Origin: Mycolicibacterium sp. CBMA 247 | GTDB lineage: Bacteria; Actinomycetota; Actinomycetes; Mycobacteriales; Mycobacteriaceae | Assembly (NCBI RefSeq): GCF_009729095.1 | Contig: NZ_VTGX01000001.1 | Location: forward strand, 2,046,001-2,110,000 | DNA: 64,000 nucleotides | Direction: 5' to 3' | Shown: positions 51,250-60,268 of the stretch, piece by piece | Layout of the letters: each line of letters opens with the position of its first letter | How positions within the stretch are numbered: the first letter of the stretch is position 1 | The notes under the pieces: generated by a model | What the model saw: only the letters and a program-made list of their open reading frames with translations | Told to the model about the DNA's origin: nothing | Database searches by the model: none | Made by a program: the position numbers and the translations under genes

Positions 51250-53151
51250 ATGACCGCTACCGAAGAAGTCAACGAACGACAGGCCAGGCAGGTTGCCGAG
51301 GCTGCGCGGGAGGCGCAGTGGCGCCGACCCAGTTTCGGCAAAGAATTGTTCCTCGGCAGATTGCGGTTGGATCTGGTCCATCCGCACCCTCGGGGCCCGG
51401 CCGAGGCGACGGAGCGTGGTGAGGCCTTCCTGTCCAGGCTGCGGGAGTTCTGCGAGTCGCAGATCGACGCAGCGGTGATCGAACGCGATGCGCAGATCCC
51501 GGACAAGGTGATCCGGGGCTTGAAGGAACTGGGCGCGTTCGGCATGAAGATCGGAACCGACTACGACGGTCTCGGCCTGTCGCAGGTGTACTACAACAAG
51601 GCGCTCGCGCTGGTCGGCTCGGTCCACCCCGCCCTGGGCGCGTTGCTGTCCGCACACCAGTCGATCGGCGTACCGCAGCCGGTGTCGATGTTCGGGACGG
51701 CGGAGCAGAAGCGCACATGGCTGCCCCGGTGCACTCGGGAGATCAGCGCGTTCCTACTCACCGAGCCGGATGTCGGCAGTGACCCCGCCAGGTTGCACGC
51801 GACCGCCACCCCGGACGGCGACGACTACCTGCTCAACGGCGTCAAACTGTGGACCACCAACGGCGTCATCGCCGACCTGCTGGTGGTGATGGCCCAGGTA
51901 CCCGCAAGCTCCGATGATGAAGCGCACCCCGGCGGCATCACCGCGTTCGTCGTCGAAGCGGATACGCCCGGCATCGTCGTGGCGAACCGCAACACGTTCA
52001 TGGGATTGCGCGGCATCGAGAACGGCCTGACCAAGTTGACCGACGTGCGGGTGCCGGCCGCGAACCGTATCGGCCGCGAAGGGGAGGGACTGCGGATCGC
52101 GCTGACCACACTCAATGTGGGACGGCTGTCGCTGCCGGCAGTGTGTACCGGAACGGCGAAGTGGTGTCTGAAGATCGCCAGGGAATGGTCGAAGGAACGC
52201 GTGCAGTGGGGTCGGCCGGTTGGTGAGCACGATGCGGTCGCCGGCAAGGTGGCATTCATCGCGGCCACCGCCTACGGGATCGAGGCGATGGTCGAGCTCG
52301 CCAGTGAGTTGGCCGACGCCGGCCGCACCGATATCCGGATCGAGGCCGCGCTGGCCAAGCTTTACAGCTCGGAGATGGGGTGGCTGATCGCCGACGAACT
52401 GGTGCAGATTCGTGGCGGCCGTGGGTTCGAGACCGCCGAGTCGCTGGCCGCCCGCGGCGAGCGTGGCGTACCCGCCGAACAGGTCCTGCGCGATATGCGC
52501 ATCAACCGGATCTTCGAAGGTTCCACCGAGATCATGCACCTGATGCTGGCCCGCGAGGCGGTGGACGCGCATCTGTCGGTGGCCGGCGACATCATCGATC
52601 CAGACGCCGACCTGAGGCGCAAGGCACGCGCGGCCGCGCACGCCGGCAAGTTCTACGCCCGCTGGCTGCCGACCTTGGTCACCGGAAAAGGCCAGCTGCC
52701 AACATCATTCACGGAGTTCGGGCCGCTGGCCGAACACCTGCGCTATGTCGAGCGCGCCAGCCGCAAATTGGCCCGCAGCACGTTCTATGCGATGTCACGG
52801 TGGCAGGGCAAGTTGGAGCACAAGCAGCGGTTCCTGGGGCGGATCGTCGACATCGGGGCGGAGCTGTTCGCGATGACGGCGGCCTGTGTCCGGGCCCGGC
52901 GCGAAGGGTCGGCCGAAGCCGCGATGGAACTCGCCGACGCTTTCTGCCGCCAGGCCCGGGTGCGGGCCGACCGGCTGTTTGCCCAACTCTGGGACAACAG
53001 CGACGACTCTGATCGGACACTGGCCCGTGGCGTGCTTTCCGGTCGCTACGCGTGGCTGGAGGACGGGGTCATCGACCCGTCGATCGAGGGACCGTGGATC
53101 TCTCAGGAGGGTGGCGACGCGAAGGCCGACGTGCACCGCGTCATCCACTGA
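51250..53151 (+). CDS. Long acyl-CoA dehydrogenase with C-terminal extension (VLCAD-like)
   Basis: A 633-residue acyl-CoA dehydrogenase. The core (about 60-440) has AFLLTEPDVGSDPARLHATA, GVKLWTTNGVIADL and QIRGGRGFETAESL with the downstream DMRINRIFEGSTEIMHLMLA. About 180 extra helical residues follow, as in membrane-associated very-long-chain enzymes and mycobacterial FadE10-type proteins. ATG at 51250 has GGAGG eight bases upstream. It is divergent from the CoA transferase gene. The substrate is probably a long-chain acyl-CoA, which is inference. Confidence 0.87.
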   Translation: MTATEEVNERQARQVAEAAREAQWRRPSFGKELFLGRLRLDLVHPHPRGPAEATERGEAFLSRLREFCESQIDAAVIERDAQIPDKVIRGLKELGAFGMKIGTDYDGLGLSQVYYNKALALVGSVHPALGALLSAHQSIGVPQPVSMFGTAEQKRTWLPRCTREISAFLLTEPDVGSDPARLHATATPDGDDYLLNGVKLWTTNGVIADLLVVMAQVPASSDDEAHPGGITAFVVEADTPGIVVANRNTFMGLRGIENGLTKLTDVRVPAANRIGREGEGLRIALTTLNVGRLSLPAVCTGTAKWCLKIAREWSKERVQWGRPVGEHDAVAGKVAFIAATAYGIEAMVELASELADAGRTDIRIEAALAKLYSSEMGWLIADELVQIRGGRGFETAESLAARGERGVPAEQVLRDMRINRIFEGSTEIMHLMLAREAVDAHLSVAGDIIDPDADLRRKARAAAHAGKFYARWLPTLVTGKGQLPTSFTEFGPLAEHLRYVERASRKLARSTFYAMSRWQGKLEHKQRFLGRIVDIGAELFAMTAACVRARREGSAEAAMELADAFCRQARVRADRLFAQLWDNSDDSDRTLARGVLSGRYAWLEDGVIDPSIEGPWISQEGGDAKADVHRVIH

Positions 53152-53239
53152 ACGAGCCCGGCGGCACCGGGGGGGTATCGCCGGCTGTACTCCCGTTTTC
53201 ATCCCGGCGTCACCCAGACGGAACTAAACTCAATGGGTT

Positions 53240-53620
53240 ATGACGACCCCGTCAAACGCGCATGGCGGCGGATGGGGACATTGGCCGCATACGACGTATT
53301 CGCTCGATCACCGGCTCACCCGGAGACAGGCGCGTCAGATGAGCCGGCGATTTGCCGGGGTCGGCGTCGGCATCGCCGCGGCGCGCCTTCGCGAGATCGC
53401 CTCTGGTGCGCCTGCCGCCGACGCTGAATTGGCGGACGTCGAATTCGCCTTCGTCGCAGGTGAACTCATGCACGACGAGCGACTCGCGAAGTTGCAGCGC
53501 GGCAAACGGCTCTGCATGACAGGGCTCGTGGTCGTCTGCATGGGTCTGATCATCTTCAGTTCCCTGTTGTGCATGGTGGTGCTGCTATTGAGCCTGATGC
53601 TGCACACAGCACCGTTCTGA
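53240..53620 (+). CDS. Small C-terminally anchored membrane protein, function unknown
   Basis: A 126-residue protein with a soluble N-terminal region (about 1-88, with a basic RRQARQMSRRFAG stretch and an acidic AADAELADVEFAF helix) and one long hydrophobic segment near the C-terminus (about 91-122, LCMTGLVVVCMGLIIFSSLL onwards). It could be tail-anchored. No family was recognised. It sits alone between the acyl-CoA dehydrogenase and the convergent gabD gene. Confidence 0.6.
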   Translation: MTTPSNAHGGGWGHWPHTTYSLDHRLTRRQARQMSRRFAGVGVGIAAARLREIASGAPAADAELADVEFAFVAGELMHDERLAKLQRGKRLCMTGLVVVCMGLIIFSSLLCMVVLLLSLMLHTAPF

Positions 53621-53634
53621 GCCGAGCCGGGCGC

Positions 53635-55089
53635 TCAGTCGAACGCCACGCTGAAGTACTGCGTCTCCTGGAACTCGTGCAGGCCTTCACGGGCGCCTTC
53701 ACGACCGAGCCCGCTTTGCTTCATTCCGCCGAACGGCGTCGACGGGTCGGACACGATTCCCCGGTTGATGCCGACCATGCCGGCGTCGAAGGCTTCCGCG
53801 AGCCGCACCGCATCCTGCAGCCGACCGGCGTAAATGTATGCGGCCAAGCCGTATTCGGTGTCATTGACCCACCGCAGGAGGTCGTCCTCGTTCTCCCACA
53901 CCACGACGGGCGCGACGGGCCCGAAGATCTCGTCGGCCAGGATCGCGGCATCCGGGGCGACACCGGTCAGGAGCGTGGGGGCGACGAACCATCCCTCGGC
54001 GGGCGCCTCGGCCTGGGCCGCGATCACGGCACCATCGGCCACCGCGGCATCGATCGCGGCGGCCACTCGCTTCGCCGCGCGCTCGTTGACCAGCGGACCG
54101 ACCTGCGATGCCGGATCTGAAGCCGGGCCCACGCGCAATGCCGCGACCTCGGCGCCGAAACCGGCGATGAACTCGTCGACGACCGACGCGTGCACGTAGA
54201 ACCGGTTGGCCGCGGTGCAGGCCTGGCCGCCGCCACGGAACTTGGCCACCATCGCACCCGCGACGGCCGCCTCGACATCAGCGTCGGCGGTCACGACGAA
54301 CGGGGCGTTGCCGCCAAGCTCCATGCTGGCGTTGACAATCCGGTCGGCAGCCTGCCTCAACAGCACGCGGCCGACGCCGGTGGAACCCGTGAACGACACC
54401 TTGCGGACCCGGTCATCGCCCAGCCAGTTCTCGACCACCGCCGCTGCATCGGTGGTGGGCAGCACGTTGACCACACCATCGGGGACGCCGGCGGCCGACA
54501 GGATCCCGGAAATCGCCAACGCCGTCAGCGGAGTCTCGGCGGCCGGTTTCAGAACGACGGTGCACCCGGCAGCCAGCGCGGGAGCAATCTTGCGGGTCGC
54601 CATCGCCGCCGGGAAGTTCCACGGCGTCACCAGTGCGGCGACCCCGACCGGTTTGTGCGTGACCAGGGTTCGGGTGCCCCCGGCCGGGCTGACGCCGTAG
54701 GCGCCGTCCGTCCGCACCGCTTCCTCGGCGAACCAGCGGAAGAACTCAGCGGCATAACCCACCTCGGCACGGGCGTCGGCCTGCGATTTGCCGTTCTCGG
54801 CGCAGATCAGCGCGGCCAGCCGGTCGGTGTCGGCGATCATCAGATCGAAGGCACGACGGAGGATGTCGCTGCGTTGCCGCGGGCTGGTCCGGGCCCAGCC
54901 GGCGAAGGCCCGGTGCGCGGCGTCCACTGCCGAGCGGGCGTCCGCAACGGTGCCGTCGGCCACCTCGGCGATGGTCTGGCCGGTGGCGGGGTCGTGCACC
55001 TCGAACGTCGCGGCAGCACCGAGGGCTTTCCCGTCGATGAGAATGCCGTGCTTGGGGTCGAGTTCGGCGATCGCGTTCTGCGTGTTCAC
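53635..55089 (-). CDS. gabD: Succinate-semialdehyde dehydrogenase GabD
   Basis: A 484-residue aldehyde dehydrogenase. It has VTPWNFPAAMATRKIAPALA, SFTGSTGVGRVLL, the Glu in ASMELGGNAPFVV and the Cys in GGGQACTAANRF, a string typical of SSADH. It oxidises succinate semialdehyde to succinate with NAD(P), the second step of GABA breakdown. It starts 31 bases after gabT ends on the same strand, so the two form an operon. Confidence 0.88.
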   Translation of the reverse strand: MNTQNAIAELDPKHGILIDGKALGAAATFEVHDPATGQTIAEVADGTVADARSAVDAAHRAFAGWARTSPRQRSDILRRAFDLMIADTDRLAALICAENGKSQADARAEVGYAAEFFRWFAEEAVRTDGAYGVSPAGGTRTLVTHKPVGVAALVTPWNFPAAMATRKIAPALAAGCTVVLKPAAETPLTALAISGILSAAGVPDGVVNVLPTTDAAAVVENWLGDDRVRKVSFTGSTGVGRVLLRQAADRIVNASMELGGNAPFVVTADADVEAAVAGAMVAKFRGGGQACTAANRFYVHASVVDEFIAGFGAEVAALRVGPASDPASQVGPLVNERAAKRVAAAIDAAVADGAVIAAQAEAPAEGWFVAPTLLTGVAPDAAILADEIFGPVAPVVVWENEDDLLRWVNDTEYGLAAYIYAGRLQDAVRLAEAFDAGMVGINRGIVSDPSTPFGGMKQSGLGREGAREGLHEFQETQYFSVAFD

Positions 55090-55120
55090 AGGTCTCCCAG
55101 GGGATCGAGCCGACGGGTGG

Positions 55121-56467
55121 TCAGCGGTTCTCGGCGAAGGCGGCGGTCAGGATGTCCAGCCCCTCGTCGAGCAGGTGATCGGGCATCGACAGCGGCGGCA
55201 GGAATCGCAGCACGTTGCCATAGGTACCGCAGGTGAGGATGACCAGCCCCGCGGCGTGCGCGGTGGCCGCGATGCGCTTGGCGAGATCGGCGTCGGGCTC
55301 GGTGGTGCCCGGCTTGACGAGTTCGACGGCGATCATGGCGCCGCGGCCGCGGACCTCGCCGATCCGGGCGTCCTCGGCGGCGAGCGCATTGAGGCGGCCG
55401 GTCATGGTCTCCTCGATCTGCGTGGCGCGAGCGAGCAACCCGTCACGTTCGATGGTGTCGATGACCGCAAGCGCTGCCGCACAGGCGAGCGGGTTGCCGC
55501 CATAGGTACCGCCGAGGCCGCCGGCATGCGGGGCGTCCATGATCTCGGCGCGGCCGGTGACCGCCGACAGCGGCAGTCCACCCGCGATGCCCTTGGCCGT
55601 CACGATGAGATCCGGCACGACGTCGTCGTGCTCGCAGGCGAACATCGCGCCGGTTCGGGCGAATCCCGACTGCACCTCGTCGGCGACGAACACCGCTCCG
55701 TTGTCGGTGCACCAATTCTGCAGCGCGCGCAGGAATCCCGGTGCGGGAACGATGAACCCGCCTTCGCCCTGAATGGGTTCGATCACCACGGCGGCGACGT
55801 TGTCGGCGCCGACCTGCTTGTCGATGAGGTCCAGGGCGCTCGCGGCCGCAGCCGCACCGTCGGTCTGGCCGTCACGGAACGGGAACGACGTCGGCACCCG
55901 GTACACCTCGCCGGCGAACGGCCCGAACCCATGCTTGTAGGGCTGGTTCTTGGCGGTCATGGCCATCGTCAGGTTGGTACGGCCGTGGTAGGCGTGGTCG
56001 AACACCACGACGGCCTGCCTGCGCGTATGGGCCCGCGCGATCTTGACGGCGTTCTCGACGGCTTCGGCACCGGAGTTGAACAACACGCTGCGCTTCTCGT
56101 GGTCACCGGGCGTCAGTCGGTTCAGTTCCTCGGCCACGCGCACGTAGCCCTCATACGGCGTGACCATGAAGCACGTGTGGGTGAACGCGGCGACCTGCTG
56201 GGTGACCGCCTCCACGACGGCGGGCGCGCTGTTGCCCACGGTGGTCACGGCGATGCCGGAGCCGAAGTCGATGAGCTGGTTGCCATCGGCGTCCACGAGG
56301 ATTCCGCCGCCTGCTGCCACCACGTAGACGGGCAACGTGGTCCCCACGCCGCCGGCCACCGCAGCGGTCTTCCGTGCCTGGATCTCCTGCGAGATCGGGC
56401 CCGGAATGGCGGTGACGAGCCGGCGTTCCTGGGTGACGGCCGCACCCGCGATCTCGGCGATGGTCAC
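55121..56467 (-). CDS. gabT: 4-aminobutyrate aminotransferase GabT
   Basis: A 448-residue class III PLP transaminase. It has DFGSGIAVTTVGNSAPAVVE, VFDHAYHGRTNLTMAMT, the FVADEVQSGFARTGAMFA aspartate and the PLP Lys in LIVTAKGIAGGLPLSAV. GABA plus 2-oxoglutarate gives succinate semialdehyde and glutamate. GTG at 56467 has AGGAGG six bases upstream; the open frame further upstream reaches the PucR gene and is not coding. Divergent from the PucR-type regulator. Confidence 0.9.
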   Translation of the reverse strand: MTIAEIAGAAVTQERRLVTAIPGPISQEIQARKTAAVAGGVGTTLPVYVVAAGGGILVDADGNQLIDFGSGIAVTTVGNSAPAVVEAVTQQVAAFTHTCFMVTPYEGYVRVAEELNRLTPGDHEKRSVLFNSGAEAVENAVKIARAHTRRQAVVVFDHAYHGRTNLTMAMTAKNQPYKHGFGPFAGEVYRVPTSFPFRDGQTDGAAAAASALDLIDKQVGADNVAAVVIEPIQGEGGFIVPAPGFLRALQNWCTDNGAVFVADEVQSGFARTGAMFACEHDDVVPDLIVTAKGIAGGLPLSAVTGRAEIMDAPHAGGLGGTYGGNPLACAAALAVIDTIERDGLLARATQIEETMTGRLNALAAEDARIGEVRGRGAMIAVELVKPGTTEPDADLAKRIAATAHAAGLVILTCGTYGNVLRFLPPLSMPDHLLDEGLDILTAAFAENR

Positions 56468-56560
56468 GTGTTCCTCCTGCTGCTGGCGGTTGATTCCGAT
56501 CACGATAGGGAACGGCGAGCGTCGACGGCAGTGCCGAAATGCATAGCTAGCAGTCCAGTG

Positions 56561-56581
56561 ATTGTGCAAAACTGACACAAT
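56561..56581. promoter_or_regulatory. Dyad at the PucR-type regulator start
   Basis: ATTGTG and CACAAT are perfect 6-base inverted repeats across CAAAACTGA, overlapping the ATG at 56580. It lies in the divergent gap to gabT and is a candidate binding site for the regulator. Confidence 0.35.
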
Positions 56582-58058
56582 GGTCCTGGTCGGCGATCTC
56601 CTGAATGTGAGCGCACTCGGACTGCGTGCCGTCCACGTCTGCCGGGCCGACGCCGCGGTCCGCTGGGTGGCCGCGAGTGAACTCGCCGATCCCGGCCCGT
56701 ACCTGGAGGGCGGCGAGATCCTGCTGACCACCGGCCTGGAGACAGGCAACTGGCACGACCAGTGGGACGGCTACGTGCGCAGGCTTGCCGACGCCGGTGT
56801 GGCTGCCGTGGGCTTCGGCGTAGGACTCACGCACGCGGAAACTCCGACTGCGCTCGTTGACGCCTGCCTCAGACACCAGGTGAATCTGCTGGAGGTGCCG
56901 CGACCGACCACCTTCGTCGCGATCAGCCGGCACGTCGCGCACCTGTTGGAGGAACAGGAGTCCACCACGACGCGCGAGGCGCTCACCACCCAGCGCAAGC
57001 TCGTCTCGGCCGCGGCGAGACCGGGTCCTGCCGTTGCGGTGATCAAGGCATTGGCCGCGGCGTTGGACGGCGCGACGTGCCTGATGAATCCGGACGGCCG
57101 AGTCATGACGGGCCCGGTCGGCCCCCGGCGCAACGAGTTTCCGCTCGATGAGGTTGCCGCTGATGTCGCACGGCTACAGACACACGGATTACGTTCGGCT
57201 GCAGCACAATCCAACCCGACTCTATCGGTCTCGGTCCATCCCATCGGACTGCGCGGCCGACCATCGGCCTACCTGGCGGCGTTGGTGCCGGCAAGGGCGT
57301 CGGAGGGGCAGCGCCAGGCGGTGACCACCGCGGTGGCCTTGTTGGGGCTCATCGACGAGCAGGATCGCGGCCACGCCAGGACCCGACGGCACCTGCGCAG
57401 CCGGGCACTGGAGCTTCTCGCCGAAAGTGACGTCCGGACGGCACAATTGGTGTTGGACGTGGACCAGCCGGCCACCGAGCTGCCCAAGCGGATTCGCTTC
57501 CTACGGGCCATCGGAGAAGAAGCCGCCGTCGAGAACGCGGCAGCCGCACTGGAGCGGCGCGGCATCCTGGCCGGCGTATACGCCGGCGAACTGTGTGCGG
57601 TCGCCGAACCTTCGCGAGCCGAAACGAACGGTGCCCGGTTGGCCGACGAAGGGTTGCAGGTTGGCATCGGAAATTCGGTCGCGCCGAGTGACGGCGCGAT
57701 CGGCTACCGCACTGCCGGGCTCGCGCTCGCCCAGGCCACCGATGGATCCGGTGCGGTGGTGTGGGACCGGGTGATCGACAGTGGCCCCCTCGGTCTGATC
57801 GACCCCGAGCAAGCCACGGCGTTCGCCGAATACTGGCTGCGCGGAATGGATTCCGAACAGCTCGAGACCCTACGCTGCTTCCTGCGCCACCACGGTTCCC
57901 GACTCAAGGTCGCCGAAGAACTCGGCCTGCACCGCAATACCGTGCGCAATCGTCTCGCGGCCATCGAAGCGATGCTGCCGGGGAAACTCGACGATCCGCA
58001 GACCCGGGTCAGCGCATGGATCGCCCTGCAGTCGGTCCCGGAGAACCTCAACCCTTGA
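56580..58058 (+). CDS. PucR-family regulator of GABA catabolism
   Basis: A 492-residue PucR-type protein. The N-terminal purine-catabolism domain (about 10-125; GGEILLTTGLETG, AAVGFGVGLTHAETP) is followed by a middle GGDEF-like segment and the C-terminal PucR helix-turn-helix (LRCFLRHHGSRLKVAEELGL then HRNTVRNRLAAIE). Divergent position next to gabT-gabD makes it the likely activator of that operon; PucR proteins control GABA genes in other bacteria. Its 3' end overlaps the convergent thioesterase gene by 11 bp. Confidence 0.86.
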   Translation: MVLVGDLLNVSALGLRAVHVCRADAAVRWVAASELADPGPYLEGGEILLTTGLETGNWHDQWDGYVRRLADAGVAAVGFGVGLTHAETPTALVDACLRHQVNLLEVPRPTTFVAISRHVAHLLEEQESTTTREALTTQRKLVSAAARPGPAVAVIKALAAALDGATCLMNPDGRVMTGPVGPRRNEFPLDEVAADVARLQTHGLRSAAAQSNPTLSVSVHPIGLRGRPSAYLAALVPARASEGQRQAVTTAVALLGLIDEQDRGHARTRRHLRSRALELLAESDVRTAQLVLDVDQPATELPKRIRFLRAIGEEAAVENAAAALERRGILAGVYAGELCAVAEPSRAETNGARLADEGLQVGIGNSVAPSDGAIGYRTAGLALAQATDGSGAVVWDRVIDSGPLGLIDPEQATAFAEYWLRGMDSEQLETLRCFLRHHGSRLKVAEELGLHRNTVRNRLAAIEAMLPGKLDDPQTRVSAWIALQSVPENLNP

Positions 58059-58866
58059 AGTACACGAACTGGTGGGTGGTGACCAGCAGTGCGCCGGTGC
58101 GGCCGAAAATGTGCGCACTCTGATCGAAGTAGCCACCGGAGTACCGGTGCGCCCGCGCCGTTCCCAGCACGAAGTCGTCACCCTGAGCCGCGAGCTGCTC
58201 GTCGTCGGCGTGGAAGTACACCGATATCGACACCGTCCCGGCCGGCACGAACTGGCCGCGCCGCAGGAACACCCGCGGATAGAAGATGTCACTCACCGCG
58301 GTCAACGCGGCGAAATCCATTGGCCTGGGCGGGTTATTGCGCACCCACAGGGTCGTGGTGGAATTGGGCGATTCGGGCGGTTCGACAGGATCATTGCCGG
58401 GGTCGGGCATCGCCCCGTCGACAAAACGCGTGTCGAAGTTGTCGAACCACACCACGCCGAACGGCGGGACAGACGGCACGATGTCCTCGGGCGCCGGAGC
58501 CTGCGGCGGTGCGACCTCGGTGTCCGACCAGCCCTGCCGACGCAACCCGAATACCGCCGTGGCGGTGGTCTTGACGTCGCCGTCCTGGCTGAGTTCGACA
58601 ATCCAATGCTGGTTGGATCGGTTGGTCTTGACGATCCTCGTTTCGATCTCGAACTCGCCATCAGCGATCGGCGCCAGATAGTTCACCGTCAAGGCGATGG
58701 GCTGGCCGTGCCGTTGTGGGTGCAACTCGACCGCCCGCACCAGGGTCGCCGCCGTGACACCACCGAACGGGCCCACCATGTTGGCCCATTCCGGCACCGT
58801 CCGCCCGCGCCACCGCCCGTCGCCGGATGGTTCGAGCTCAAGCGCCTTGTCTAACGGATGCACCAC
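58048..58866 (-). CDS. Double-hotdog acyl-CoA thioesterase (TesB-like)
   Basis: A 272-residue thioesterase-family protein made of two hotdog modules: ANMVGPFGGVTAATLVRAVE with LTVNYLAPIADGEFEIETRI, and a C-terminal module ending in GRTGALLVTTHQFVYFK. Such enzymes hydrolyse acyl-CoA to free acid and CoA. It follows the acyl-CoA dehydrogenase gene by 24 bases on the same strand and is probably cotranscribed with it. Confidence 0.82.
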   Translation of the reverse strand: MVHPLDKALELEPSGDGRWRGRTVPEWANMVGPFGGVTAATLVRAVELHPQRHGQPIALTVNYLAPIADGEFEIETRIVKTNRSNQHWIVELSQDGDVKTTATAVFGLRRQGWSDTEVAPPQAPAPEDIVPSVPPFGVVWFDNFDTRFVDGAMPDPGNDPVEPPESPNSTTTLWVRNNPPRPMDFAALTAVSDIFYPRVFLRRGQFVPAGTVSISVYFHADDEQLAAQGDDFVLGTARAHRYSGGYFDQSAHIFGRTGALLVTTHQFVYFKG

Positions 58867-58890
58867 GTCAGAGTACTGACGGCCAGGTGC

Positions 58891-60042
58891 TCACTTGGCG
58901 GGAGCGTAGTTCGGCCGGCCCAGACCCAGCGCCTGCTGGGCGATCATGTTGCGGAACACCTCGAGGGTCCCGCCGTAGATGCCGGTCGGCCCGGCCAGCC
59001 GGAAGATGTACTCGGCGCCGCCGTCGTCTGCGGCCCCGGCCGTCCCGGCCGGTAGCGCACCGGCCGATCCGACGATGTCCATGAGATCCGGGGACACGTC
59101 GCGCATGGTCTGGGCGATCGCGACACGTCCGTACATGCCGGGACTGCTCATCGCGGCTTCCAGCCGCGCGATCGCCCGGCCCAGCCGGTAGCGGGACGCC
59201 GCGTCGTCGGAGGCGACGGCCGCCACGCGGTCCACCGCCTCGGCCATCAACGTGATGTGCTCGGTCATCGTCGCGAGCTTTTGCAGGCCGCGAGTCTCTC
59301 TTTCGAAGGTGCCGTGCTCAAGCTCGAGGGCACCGCGCAGAACCGCCCAGCCGCCGTTCACCTCACCGACGCGGTACCGGTCGCTGACCCGGACGTCGCT
59401 GTAATAGGTGATGTTGGTGCGGTCACCGTCGACGGTGCGGAGCGGCTGGATCTCCACGCCGGCGGAATCCAACGGCACCAGAAACATCGTGAGGCTCTTG
59501 TGCTTGACGGCGGCCGGGTCGGTGTTGGTCACCAGGAACGCGTATTGGGCGTTGTGCGCGTTCGACGTGAACATCTTGGAGCCATTAATGATCCAGCTGT
59601 CACCGTCGCGTACCGCGCGGGTCCTGCAGGTCGCGACGTCGGATCCGCCCTCGGGTTCGGTGTAACCCAGGCACAGCCGCAGCCGCCCGTCCAAGACGCC
59701 CGGCAGCACCTCGTCGAGTAGCTCCGACGAGGCGAACTTCTCTACGGTGTGCGCGACCATCGCAGTCGTCCCCCAGTGGAACCAGGGAGTGTGGGCCCGC
59801 CCGATCTCCAGTTCCCAGATCCGGCGCCGGACCGCGCTGAACCCTCCTTCGGCCTCGGCCCGGAAGTCGCCGGCCAGATACCCCGCCTTGCCCAGTGCCA
59901 GATGCACTGTCTCGTCGAAGTTCTCGCCGGTCTCGCGATCACGCTGGATCACCTCGTCGGTGACCACCTCGGCCAGGAACGCCCGCAACTCGTCGCGGAA
60001 GGCCAGGTCTTCCTCGGACAACTCGACATGAGAGAAGTCCAT
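58891..60042 (-). CDS. Acyl-CoA dehydrogenase
   Basis: A 383-residue single-domain acyl-CoA dehydrogenase. It has LCLGYTEPEGGSDVATCRT, GSKMFTSNAHNAQYAFLVTN and the C-terminal LAGPTGIYGGTLEVFRNMIA, where YGGT-x-E is the usual FAD-proximal motif. The TEPEGGSD and long linker resemble the FadE branch that works on steroid or branched CoA esters, but the substrate is not determinable here. First gene of a unit with the thioesterase. Confidence 0.87.
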   Translation of the reverse strand: MDFSHVELSEEDLAFRDELRAFLAEVVTDEVIQRDRETGENFDETVHLALGKAGYLAGDFRAEAEGGFSAVRRRIWELEIGRAHTPWFHWGTTAMVAHTVEKFASSELLDEVLPGVLDGRLRLCLGYTEPEGGSDVATCRTRAVRDGDSWIINGSKMFTSNAHNAQYAFLVTNTDPAAVKHKSLTMFLVPLDSAGVEIQPLRTVDGDRTNITYYSDVRVSDRYRVGEVNGGWAVLRGALELEHGTFERETRGLQKLATMTEHITLMAEAVDRVAAVASDDAASRYRLGRAIARLEAAMSSPGMYGRVAIAQTMRDVSPDLMDIVGSAGALPAGTAGAADDGGAEYIFRLAGPTGIYGGTLEVFRNMIAQQALGLGRPNYAPAK

Positions 60043-60097
60043 CTCAGCGCCTCACAATCCCGGTTCGGGTCAGCACGGACATTCGCGCGGACCGCCA

Positions 60098-60238
60098 TCA
60101 AGACACCGTGACACTTCTTTCATCATTTGTAAAGACGATCTGCCGGTCCCGGAGCAGCAACAGCAGCGCTCCGCCGATGACTGCGGTTATTCCGGCCAGG
60201 ACCAGGAAGCCGTCAAAGCTGTTACCGGCGGCCAACAT
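60098..60238 (-). pseudogene. C-terminal remnant of an MFS-type transporter
   Basis: The 46 codons from ATG at 60238 encode one hydrophobic helix (NSFDGFLVLAGITAVIGGAL then LLLLRD) and a short polar tail, matching the last transmembrane segment of major facilitator transporters. Upstream a TGA stop interrupts the frame and mmpL begins, so the rest of the gene is gone. It occupies most of the 226 bp gap between mmpL and the acyl-CoA dehydrogenase; the remaining bases show nothing further. Confidence 0.5.
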
Positions 60239-60268
60239 ACGGCTCAGAGGTAGCCCATCTCCTGCCTT

